A stretch of DNA of 64,000 nt from Euphorbia lathyris (lineage: Eukaryota > Streptophyta > Magnoliopsida > Malpighiales > Euphorbiaceae). Each line of letters starts with the position of its first letter. Within the stretch, counting starts at the first letter, position 1. The stretch is from positions 9,501,001 to 9,565,000 of the forward strand of contig NC_088916.1 in assembly GCF_963576675.1 (NCBI RefSeq), in the 5' to 3' direction. Under the pieces are notes generated by a model. That model saw only the letters and a list, made by a program, of their open reading frames with translations. It was not told the DNA's origin and did not search any database. A program made the position numbers and the translations under genes. This document shows, one piece after another, positions 33,087 through 43,363 of the stretch.

Positions 33087-36000
33087 TAGACACAGGAAGC
33101 TCGGTGAACCTGCTTACCTGGAGAGCGCTCCGCGCTATGAAGAATACTCATACGGCCCTCCGTGCCGGAACTTTTCCCCTGGTTGGTTTGTCGGAAATAG
33201 AAGTCCCCGTAAAGGGAGTCATCTCCCTGTCAATGAACTTCGCCGAAAGCGACCAACAAATAGAGGACACCGCTGAATGGATGGTGGTAGACATCCCATT
33301 GGCCTATAACGCCATTATCGGAAGACCTCTGCTGGCCAGCCTCAAATCCACAATTGATATCTCCGACCTATGCTTGACTCTACTGCATAGAAGCGACAAA
33401 ATCACCATCTAGGGAGATCGCATCCTGGCCAAGAAACTGCAGTGGGAGGCAACTCAACCTCGGAAGACACTCTACCTTGAGGACGGTCTGATGGATATGA
33501 GGGGGTACAACCCCATACCAATTGAGCCAGTCAGCGACTGCCCCGTCAGGGGGAACAAGATACTAAAGATTGGGACCAAGCTCCCACCTCCTCTGGCCAG
33601 CGAGATAAAGACCGTCCTGACAGAGCATTCGGACGTATTCGCATGGTGCACCGGAGATATCACGGGAGTATCACCCGAACAAGCAACTCACAGTTTGAAC
33701 ATCGACCCTTCCGTCGAGCCCCGAAAGCAGGAGAAGCGAGTACAGGCGAAGGACAAGCAAGCTGCCGTCAAGGCAGAAATAAAAAAGCTACTAGCTGTAA
33801 AATTTATTCGAGAGGTCCACTATCCGGATTAGCTTTCTAACATTGTACTTGTAAAGAAAGCCAGTGGAAAGTACCGTATGTGTGTAGATTTTACGGATGT
33901 GAATAAAGCATGCCCCAAGGATTCCTACCCGCTGTCTAACATAGATCAGCTTCTAGACCAAACAGCCGGTCGTAAAATATTGTCCCAGTTTGATGCCATC
34001 GCTGGTTTTCAGCAAATCCCTCTAGACCCGGCCGATGCCGAAAAGACCTCCTTCATAACGCATGAAGGAACGTATTGCTACAATGTGATGCCTTTCGGTC
34101 TAAAGAATGCAGGAGCCACTTATCAGCGGCTAATAGACAAGATGTTCGCTCATCTCATCGGCAAAACGGTACAAGTATACATCGACGACATGGTCGTCCT
34201 GAGCGCTGATGAAGGCAACCACCCGCGTGACTTGGCGGAGGTCTTTAAAATTTTCAGGGATTACAACCTCAAACTAAACCCAGAGAAATGTTTTTTTGGT
34301 ATTCGTAGCGGTAAGTTCCTTGGTTACATGGTCTTCGAAAAGGGTATCGAGCCTAATCTCGCAAAAATCGAGGCGATCTTAGAAATGCAAGCACCACACA
34401 ATTTACAGGAAGTCTAGAGGCTCAATGGGAGAATTATCGCCTTGGGCCGATTCCTTACCTGCTCGGCACAGCGTTGTTTGCCTTTTTACAAAGAAGTCAA
34501 GAAGGAACATCCTTTCAAATGGTCTACAGACTGTCAGGCGGCATTCAGCGCCATTAAAACTTTCCTCGCCACGCCGCCACTACTGTCAGTACCAAAGCAA
34601 GGACGGGACATCCAACTCTACTTTACTATCGCCGATCAAACCGTGGCTGTGGTTTTAACTTAGGAGGAGGGTACGGAGCTCTATCCGATTTACTTTTTGA
34701 GTAGGGTCCTGAAGGGTGCAGAGGCCCGATACTCCGAGGTTGAAAAGGCTTTGTTCGCCATAACGCAAGCATCCGAGCATCTCCGGCCATATTTCCAAGC
34801 GCATACTGTTGTGGTCAAAACCAATTATCCTCTCAAAAAGGCGGTCCAGAAACCAGAGGTCTCCGGTCGGATCACCAACTGGTCGGTTCGACTATCACAG
34901 TTTGACATACGTTTTGAGCCTCGCACGGCAATCAAAGCTTAAGTGTTGTCTGATTTTATTGTCGAATTCACCGGGTCATCCACTAGCGACCTTACACTAG
35001 CAAAATCTCACAACGGTGACCTATGGACCATGAGTGTGGACGGGTCCTGCGGCCCAAGACGGGCAGGCACAGGCATTTCCATTCAGGGACCTAATAACCT
35101 CCGACTACGGTATGCCGTCCGACTCAACTTTCCGACCACGAACAATCAAGCAGAATACGAGGCCGTGATCGCAGCTCTTCGGCTAGCCAAAACAATGGTA
35201 ATCGACCACTGGACAATCTACTCATACTCCAAACTCGTCGTCAGCCACGTCAGCGGTACTTATAAAGCAAAAGATCCAACGATGTGTCAATACCTGACGC
35301 TCGCCAAATCCCTGCTCGAGGATCTCAAGAACAAAGGAGTAACCTTTATCCTTACGCTCGTACCGTGAGAAGAAAATGAAGAGGCAGACGCCATTTCCGC
35401 CCTCACAGCATGCGAACAGTCCCGAGACCCGCATACCCTGATAGAAACTATTGCGGCCCTAGCCATTAGCGCGGAATGCTCATTACAGATCGACATAGCA
35501 GATGCAGCAGCGGGCGGCTGGAGGAGCCCCATAATCAGGTATCGAGAAAATGGAACACTGCCGGAGGATCGGACGCAGGCATCCCTCGTAGTTCGGCATT
35601 CCTAGCGCTAAGCAATGAACGACGGCCTGCTCTATCGAAAGTCCTCCAAACACCCTTGGTTGCGTTGCATATCCGAAGAGGAAGGAGATCACTGTCTAAA
35701 AGAGATACACCAGGGCGTGTGCAGCTCGCATCAGGGCGCCCAGTCTATCGCAAAGAAGGCCCGATTACAAGGACTTTACTAGCAGACCATGGACTCCAAT
35801 GCAGTCCGTTTAGTGCGCAGCTGCCAAGCATGTCAAGTCTATGCAAATACTCATCACGCACCAACGGCTTCCCTCAAGAGCATCATCACACCCTGGCCTT
35901 TCGCAGTATGGGGAGTTGATCTACTTGGCCCTTTTCCAATCGCCTTGGCTCAAAAACGCTTCATAGTGGTCGCAATCGATCATTTCACAAAGTGGATTGA

Positions 36001-36755
36001 GGTGGAGGCTATCGCCAAAATAACCGCCGACAATGTTATAAGTTTCTTAAAGCGGACAGTAATATACAGATTTGGAGTCCCTCATTCGTTCATCACAGAC
36101 AACGGGCGACAATTTGAGTGCACTCAATTTCGTGATTTCTGCAGCGAATGGGGCATAAGAGGTCGTTACACCTCAGTCGCGCATCCTCAGAGCAACGGAC
36201 TCACTGAAGTTAGCAACCGCACGATCTTGCGCGACATAAAAGCACGCCTCTTTGACAAAGGGCAAACATGGCCCGACCACATCCCAGCGGTATTATGGTC
36301 ATATCGCACAACCCCGCACTCCGGCAAAGGGCGAACCCCTTTTTTCTTAACTTATGGGACGGAGGCAATGGCACCATCCGAGGTCATTCTTCGATCTCCT
36401 CGACAGTTAACTTTCGAGTCCAACCGACAACGACGCAGAGCTTGCTGAGGCCGGAGAGCGTTTGGAGGAAGAGCGCCTTAACACACTGCTCCACATCACG
36501 ACCCATAAGCAAAACCTAGCACGGTATCACAACAAGCGGGTGCGACCCTGCACTTTCCAAGTAGGGGACCTAGTGCTCCGAGATGCGGCGGCCACTCAGT
36601 CCCTACTCGCCAAAGGAAAGCTGGGCCAGACATGGGAAGGGCCCTATGTAATTGACACAGCCCTACACAACGGGGCCTACAAAATCGCCTCCTTGGACGG
36701 GACGATCTTCGACAATAGCTGGAACATCCAGACGCTGAAGAAATATTATCAATAA
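33087..36755 (+). pseudogene. pol: pol of the Tat-like element: protease, RT, two RNase H domains, integrase; multiple stops
   Basis: A single frame runs from the protease (DTGSSVNLLTW, directly right of the nested insertion) to about 36430. It is broken by stops at 33410, 33830, 34415, 34661, 34940 and 35366, plus a likely frameshift near 36440 before the last block (to 36755). RT motifs: MCVDFTDVNKACPKDSYPL, FDAIAGFQQIPL, VMPFGLKNAGATYQR, VYIDDMVVLS. The first RNase H is near 34690-34900, the second (archaeal type, MSVDGSCGPRRAGTG, NNQAEYEAVIAALRLA) at 35020-35360. Integrase shows FITDNGRQF and PQSNGLTEVSNR. Not functional as it stands. Confidence 0.93.
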
Positions 36756-36810
36756 ACTCCTGTCACCTAAATCATGAATAAAAGTACATGTTACCACGTT
36801 ATCCCCTGAT

Positions 36811-37480
36811 CTCGAACGCCTCTTAGCAAAATCGCGTAAACAAACCCATGTTGTTACCGATTAAACAAAGCGCGAGCTACCTCATAAGGTCCTCGCCAAG
36901 AATAACTCTAAATGTTATTCTTAGGCTTCTCGATCATCTCGAACGCCTCTTAGCAAAATCGCGTAAACAAACCCATGTTGTTACCGATTAAACAAAGCAC
37001 GAGCTACCTCATAAGGTCCTCGCCAAGAATAACTCTAAACGTTATTCCTAGGCTTCTCGATCGTCTCGAACGCCTCTTAGCAAAATCGCGTAAACAAACC
37101 CATATTGTTACCGATTAAACAAAGCGCGAGCTACCTCATAAGGTCCTCGCCAAGAATAACTCTAAACGTTATTCCTAGGCTTCTCGATCATCTCGAATGC
37201 CTCTTAGCAAAATCGCGTAAACAAACCCATGTTGTTACCGATTAAACAAAGCGCGAGGTACCTCATAAGGTCCTCGCCAAGAATAACTCTAAATGTTATT
37301 CCTAGGCTTCTCGATCATATCGAACGCCCACTTACAATCACGTAATCAACCACATATTATTACTGATTAACCAAGCTGCGAGCCACCCAGTAATGTCCTC
37401 GCTAGCAAACAAAGGTTTCTCAGGCATCTCGAACGCCTTTTCACAAATCGCGTAATCAACCTCAGATTATTTCCCATTAC
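36811..37480 (+). repeat. tandem repeat array, 127-bp unit, four clean copies plus a decayed fifth
   Basis: Units beginning CTCGAACGCCTCTTAGCAAA start at 36811, 36938, 37065 and 37192, spaced exactly 127 bp. A fifth, more diverged unit begins at 37319 (ATCGAACGCC) and fades out by about 37480. The array lies between pol and the antisense ORFs. Ogre/Tat elements commonly carry such arrays in this place, and they can seed satellite DNA. Confidence 0.95.
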
Positions 37481-37672
37481 CCTCAAAAAACGCGAACTAC
37501 CAGATAAAAATCTTGGCACTCAGTACGTCCAAATTACAGCCACATATGAAAGAAAAGACATCCCGAGGATCAAACGATATAACACAATCCATTAGACAAG
37601 ACACACATCAACTCATACATCTAAAAACAGTACAGATAAAATCACGAGCATCTAACAGGGAACAAGCTCCCA

Positions 37673-38365
37673 TTAAGGAAAGACGTTCACACGGTCGGGG
37701 TTAGGAATGGCCTCATCATCCATCAAGTCGTGATACATGGCTCGCCAATCAACACACTCGTCGGTGTTATGACCATTCTGTCTATGGTACAAACATGCTT
37801 TTCCCACATGGGTAACACGATGATTCGTATTAGCCGGAACAGGCCCAAGACTACCCTGCCTAGCAAACTCAAGAAATACCACGCTTCGAGGCTTCAGAGG
37901 ATCAACAAACGTCAGACCATATGGATGAGTAGGAGAAGCATGGCGCCCCACTCGTCGATACTCCACTTCAGAAGGCAAATTCACTACTCTCTCCAGCTCA
38001 TCGGCAAGGAGCCTTTTAATCCACGAGGGATGGGGATTCAGTACGGGAACAACCGTCTCGTCAGGATTAAGGTAACCAATGCCTTCTTGTGACCAAGTTT
38101 TCTTTTCAGTCGAAGAAAACGCACTTACCACCACTTCGCACGAATCAGTTACCGACCCCGTATAAGGCACAGAACTTTCACTCTCCATGACTCTCTTCTG
38201 CGAGCCGGAGCCCCGCCTCATCCACACCGGGGAAGCATATCGAGCTTTCCTTTCCAAGTCATGATCCTCATTTGGCGGGCAATAAACATAAGGGTGTGGC
38301 ATCGCCGATATAGCTTTCTGTATCTCGAGCACACGCGCAGGATCGACGACATCCCGTAGAGACAT
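37673..38365 (-). CDS. antisense ORF in the Tat-like element with a gag-like zinc motif
   Basis: ATG at 38365 (MSLRDVVDPARVLEIQKAIS), 230 codons, intact. Near the C-terminus lies CLYHRQNGHNTDEC followed by VDWRAMYHDLMDDEA. This is a CX2HX4HX4C arrangement like the knuckle at the end of plant Gypsy gags. The middle is rich in charged and Pro residues without a domain I recognise. A TATA box sits about 85 bp upstream on the same strand. Its position (antisense, between pol and 3' LTR) matches the antisense genes described for Tat/Grande elements. Function unknown; nucleic-acid binding is an inference from the zinc motif. Confidence 0.6.
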   Translation of the reverse strand: MSLRDVVDPARVLEIQKAISAMPHPYVYCPPNEDHDLERKARYASPVWMRRGSGSQKRVMESESSVPYTGSVTDSCEVVVSAFSSTEKKTWSQEGIGYLNPDETVVPVLNPHPSWIKRLLADELERVVNLPSEVEYRRVGRHASPTHPYGLTFVDPLKPRSVVFLEFARQGSLGPVPANTNHRVTHVGKACLYHRQNGHNTDECVDWRAMYHDLMDDEAIPNPDRVNVFP

Positions 38366-38446
38366 TAAAGCAGCAACTAACTGAGCAAGTTATAAACTCA
38401 GAAACAAACAAGAGAAGCACCCAAATTGACCGCAGAATCGGCCCCC

Positions 38447-38454
38447 CATTTATA
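38447..38454 (-). promoter_or_regulatory. TATA box of the first antisense ORF
   Basis: On the minus strand CTATAAATGGGGGG lies 82-90 bp upstream of the ATG at 38365, a normal plant spacing for core promoter plus short leader. Confidence 0.45.
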
Positions 38455-38632
38455 GCAAAAATAGATTTGACATGAAAGACAGTTCAAGAAAATTAAGCAT
38501 CCAATCAAAGACAGAATTATAATGAAAAGAGTTTCAGAAGATCTTACAAAAAGATCTCAAAAGTACAGATACATCATTACAGAAATAATAAAGACCATCC
38601 GGCGAGAAACATACTTATAGTGCTACTTTGAT

Positions 38633-41144
38633 CTATTTTTTCTTGAAGCGCCCGCAAAAAGCAACAGCCTTAGCCTGGGCCTCCTTATCGAAGACATCCG
38701 GAGAGAAAACCACTTCAGGTGGAACCTCATAACCAACACCATGCGAAGCGGCCATCACCATCATCCGATCCATTTTGACAAGTTTCTCCTTACGTTGCTT
38801 GGCAAAAGCCTGCAAGTCCGCCGCCTCCTTCCGCGCCACTTCAAGTTCTTGACGAAGCCTCTCTTTCTCCGCCTGAATTTTTCCTTTCTCCTCGGCTACC
38901 TTGGCAAGTTCCTGGTCTTGCCCAGCAAATCTGATTTCGTCTGATGAACCCAGGACACGGCCAACCTCAATAGTAATTTATGGCGCCGCAGCTCCTCGGC
39001 ATCACGGGACAGCCCCTGTAGAAGATCAACATTTCTCTTCTTTTCATCCGACAGCTGGTCGGACAAACTCACAATCTGCACGTCACGCCCCGCGAGCAGC
39101 TCATTCGCACTAGCCAACTTCCCCTTTTCCTTCTCCAAGTCAGCCACGGCACTCCGCAAACCTCGCTCCATCTCCCAGAACAATTTCTCATCATTGACAC
39201 ACATATCGAACACCATGTTCGCATCAGCAATAGCCTGCAAACAACACAAAATTAATGGGCGCTATCCTAAGCAGAGGCATCAATATATTATACAACAGCT
39301 TACCACACCAAGGGCCGACAAGGTCTCCAAACCAAGATTAAGCTTCGACGCACCATCCATCCGGAAGACCTCCCCCGGAATCCTGGCAATCCGAGCCATC
39401 GCCCAGGGTAAATCCGATGTCGTCATATCTGAATGAACAGACAACCCCATGACGAACTCGCGGTACTTCGCCAGCTTCATGTCCATCCTTTTCACCATCT
39501 CATGATGATCGCCCACCCTATCAACCAGATGGTCCAGTAGTTCGGCCTCGGAGCGTGTTCGTTTTGAATTCTCACTTGCACCACCAACACCCTCGGGAAT
39601 GGCCGACCCTTCTTGTTCACTCCCAAGCTTGCCTTTCCCTTTGCTCAACTTGCGTTTCTGGGACGACACGGCCTCGATCTGCCCCTCATCCATCAAACTA
39701 TCGTCAGGAATAAGTTCGGGTTGCTCCTGCACCATAACAAGCTCGTTATCTTTCAGAGGAAGCCCCTCGGGAACCTCTGCGGCCACCTCAGCATCACCGG
39801 CTACGGAGAGCACCCCGCCCATACTTTGAATAACTTGATTCGCATCCTCATCTGGGTCGAAGTCCATGCTTACCCGTGGATCTCCAACACCTGAAAATAC
39901 ATAAAACCATTCAAACACAATTTTTAACTAGAAGCAAAAAGCATTAGACAAACCCCTCACTCCTCACCTACTACAGCAATATTCACAGTTATAGCCTCCA
40001 ATTCGGCTAGCTCGCCAGCAGAAAAATTGTACCCTTTTTTCCACTTCTCAAAGTCTGACGCTACCCATCCCTTCAACAGCGCCATTCGCCACTGATTCCA
40101 GATATAGTATCCGGAAGCAAGAAAGTGTCCGACGAGTTCGTTCATGTCTTTCTTCTGGTCCTCTCCAATCGGCAAGTTTTTCAAATATTTCACCAAATGA
40201 GTCTCAGAGGCTAACATCTCCCGCGACCTTAACCACCGACCAGAGTCCATCGGATCTCCATTCCATTCAACTCGGAATGGGAAGTCACCATCCAACTTCC
40301 GAACGAGAAAGAACCGATGCCTAAACTCACTAACCTTGTCTTTGATCCCCCCGAGGACCTTGAATTTCTGATGGGAAAATGTAACATGCTGCGATCTCAG
40401 CCCCTGATTCGGGCGGAAGAACTGGCGGAATACAAGACCCGTTGCTCTAAATCCCGCAGACCGACATAACGAGTAAAAAGCGACCATCATCTGCCATCCA
40501 TTCGGATGAATCTGACCGGGACAAAGGTCATATTCCTTCAGAACTTCCACAAAGAATGGAAGGAGGGGAAGCCGCATGCCCGACTCAAACTGCTCTTCGT
40601 AAACAATCAACTCATTCGCCCCACCAGCATGATGAGCGTGATCGTCCTTCTTCAGAGCCACCAGTTCATACGGCTGCCCTATCTGATATGCCGCGGAGAT
40701 CGACGTTAAGTCTGCGGACACGATTATGCTATGAGCGTCCTCGATAGCAAACGACTCGGGTCTTCTAGGACGGTTCGCCCGCTCGAAACGCTTACCATCG
40801 GTGCCCGATGCACCCGCCTGCCTCGTCCATATCTTCGACCTTATTTCTTCGTACAAAGTGCCTAGGTGATGTGTCGGTGTTATCAAGTTATCCAGCACCG
40901 TTACAACAACCTCCAAAACACCAGGCCGAACGCCACCAGCAGGTCTCTCCGCACTCGGGGCAGCCCTAACCACAACCGCCTTTCTCTTCTTCACTTTTAC
41001 AGCAAGAGAACTACTTTCCCCCTCCGACTCCACCCGTTTCCTCCGTTTCGACGAGCGTGTACGCGACGCGTCACGAAGAATAAAGTCACCCGGAGTAACA
41101 GGCGGCAAACGTCTGAAGGCTCCCCGGGAAGAACCCTCTGACAT
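38633..41144 (-). CDS. antisense spliced gene in the Tat-like element (PF04195 'putative gypsy-type transposase' family), frameshifted in exon 3
   Basis: ATG at 41144 (MSEGSSRGAFRRLPPVTPGD). Exon 1 is 41144-39968, exon 2 39890-39304, exon 3 39234-38633. Intron 1 (39967-39891, 77 bp) has GTGAGG and TATTTTCAG; intron 2 (39303-39235, 69 bp) has GTAAGC and TTGTTTGCAG. Both joins keep the frame. Exon 1 holds the PF04195-like domain (FESGMRLPLLPFFVEVLKEY, LCPGQIHPNGWQMMVAFYSL). Exons 2-3 are acidic, then strongly coiled-coil (ELRRHK, KERLRQELEVARKEAADLQ). A one-base frameshift near 38980 breaks exon 3; the tail (38839-38633) ends VAFCGRFKKK. Despite the family name, no transposase activity is established. 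Confidence 0.65.
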
Positions 41145-41412
41145 AATCCCTCTCCCCAAAGAAAACAGAAAAGCAAAGCAAAAACAGGAAAGCAAGTTTT
41201 AACTGACCTCCGACAAAGCCTAAACAAGAAACGGCTAGAGGCAAGCTCCACCGGATGATACGAGAGACGCGGCGCTACCGGGCACCTCCTAAATCCAAAC
41301 CAGCGAACCCCGCAGTACGAGGGAAGTTTTTTCGCTTCAAGATTTTCCAGAAACAAGAAAGGCCCCTAAGTAAAAATCACAAGCAAAAAAGAAGGGGAGG
41401 CCTTTTCTCCAC

Positions 41413-41420
41413 TATTTATA
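41413..41420 (-). promoter_or_regulatory. TATA box of the antisense spliced gene
   Basis: On the minus strand TTATAAATAGTGG lies about 270 bp upstream of the ATG at 41144, between the 3' LTR and the gene, so transcription would run toward pol. Candidate only. Confidence 0.45.
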
Positions 41421-41673
41421 ATCACAACATAAAGTGACAGCGCCGGCAAAACCCCCTTTCCAATGCACACGGCGGCGCATGCAATGGGCAATAACTACAA
41501 CTGTAACCCATAAACTCAAAAAGCACGGAAGTCAAGGGGTCTTACTCATCGTCGAGACATTCGGCTATCCGCTTCTACCAACGTCAAACAAACACAACCA
41601 CGTCAAACTCAATGCCTTCAAATAGCTACAATCGCATGAAATGCTCGACAAACATGTTCGCGGGGGGACTACA

Positions 41674-41965
41674 TTATTCGAAATATATATATTTCCCGGC
41701 CCAAGACTAGGTCCAAGGGCCCAGGAGCCCACACCAATCTCCTATAAATACCCCTAACAAGGGAAGATGAGGAGAGACCATTTTGGACAAACCTTCCGGG
41801 TAACCCCATATCTACTCGAACATTTCCTTTATAAATCCTCTTTGAATATCTAACTGTCTTGATCGTCAGAGTATTCGCAGGGACCGCTCCCCGCACAGAG
41901 ACGATAGCAGGAACCACGGGAGTCTCCCCAAGCTACCCGAATCACTGTAGTGCACTCCCTAATTA
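41674..41965 (+). repeat. 3' LTR of the Tat-like element
   Basis: 292 bp, partner of 22658-22930, preceded by the purine tract GCGGGGGGAC. It has an extra AAGACTAGGTCCAAGGGCCC-like insertion relative to the 5' LTR and a few substitutions. Confidence 0.88.
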
Positions 41966-41970
41966 CTTAT

Positions 41971-43363
41971 TATTTTATGAATCTATTTATAACAAATACT
42001 TGGTGCAATTAATACCGTGACTGGTCTTCAATTGGTAATTTAGTAGAGTCACACCTCAGGTTGATCCGTTAAACTTAGCCACTTTGATTTTTTTTTCTTT
42101 AATATTTAAAATCTATTTATTAAAGATACGTTCAAATTTAAGTTAATCTTATCAAAAGGTAGATTTGGTCCTAACATATGAAATATTGAAAATTTAAGCA
42201 AAATTTTAGACTTATATTAACGAAAATTTGAAAATACTGGTTTGAATGTTATTTAACTGTAATATCTGTTACAATGCATAAAGATAAAGCAGAGAGCTGT
42301 CACCTCATCAATCCATGTGATATCATATCTTCACCACCAAATCAATCTACTGGTGACTAAGCCATCAATTCTTTGTAAATGACTTATATATACCCCAACA
42401 CACAAGAGGAATGATTCTGCATTATTAGCTGTGCATTTTTCTTCTTTTAGGTTGTATATATACACATACCTATACATGATGTAATTTATGATTTTTGGAA
42501 TATGAATTTATGAATTCAAAAGTTCTATTTCATCATCAACTTTAAGAATATTAGATCTTTCAAATATCAATTACGTCTATTATATTTAATGTGCCACTAA
42601 TACAGTTATAAAGAACTTGTTAAAATGATAATAACTAAGTCTCCAAATACAAGTTATTAGCATTTTAACAAGTTTTTTCATGTTTCTTTTGCATTCTCAA
42701 CCATCCTAGCTATCTAGATATGTTCTGTCTTTTCCTTATTCATTCTGGATCTCTTTAGATCTATTCAGATTTCTACATCGATTTTTATTAAAATTAAAAA
42801 AACCAAGCCAAAATTTACCTTAATTCCTTGTCTTTATCTTTTAAAGGAAAGACAAGCTACTAAACTAACCAAGTCGAATACTAAAGTTGAAGAAAAATAA
42901 AGCAATTTGAGGAAAAAGGAAATCAATTTTCAGATCATTAGAAGTTGTTGATGAAGACATGTCCTCTTTATCTATTTATATATGGAATATTGAGTAGTTG
43001 TCATGTAGGCAATAATCCAAGTTTCTCGCTTTAATGTGAAATTTGCACATGTAAATCCAGTGTACGCTTTGTTGGAGCTATTTAATTTCGCCTTCTAACA
43101 ATGTTGTTGTAGTTTTGATATGCAGCAAGCAAAATCATTAGATTAATGAATGGAGCCGTAATAATTAATTAATTAGTCTAATATTTTAGACAGTTCGATA
43201 AAAGAAATTGTGATTAGCAGATTTAGTTTTTAGTATTTTAACAGAATTTTTATAATTTTGTTAGTAATACACTAAATATCTTGTTTTTGTGTTACTAGAT
43301 AATTTCTTTGTACAAGTGTGTCATATCCTTTACCAAGTTTGGTATTCTATTTTGTGTGAACTC
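41971..43363. other. host sequence: right part of duplication copy A (to 42579), then spacer
   Basis: 41971-42579 matches 44267-44870 closely. From 42580 to 43363 the sequence is unique AT-rich spacer with no gene or repeat ends seen. Confidence 0.75.

Larger units (their letters stand above)
22658..41965 (+). mobile_element. Tat-like Ty3/Gypsy retrotransposon, TSD CTTAT, carrying a nested Athila-like element
   Basis: Short LTRs (22658-22930 and 41674-41965) are flanked by CTTAT at 22653-22657 and 41966-41970. The second host copy at 44.25 kb shows the empty site. Internal order: gag, protease (split by the nested element), RT, RNase H, a second RNase H, integrase, 127-bp tandem repeats, antisense ORFs, 3' LTR. 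Dual RNase H, repeats after pol and antisense ORFs together mark the Tat/Ogre-Grande branch of plant Gypsy. Pol carries several nonsense changes. Without the 8.4-kb insert and one TAGAC copy it measures about 10.9 kb. Confidence 0.93.

Noticed and set aside
36811..37480. Possible CRISPR-like array
   Set aside because: The 127-bp units are head-to-tail without unique spacers, and the genome is a plant; it is an ordinary tandem repeat.
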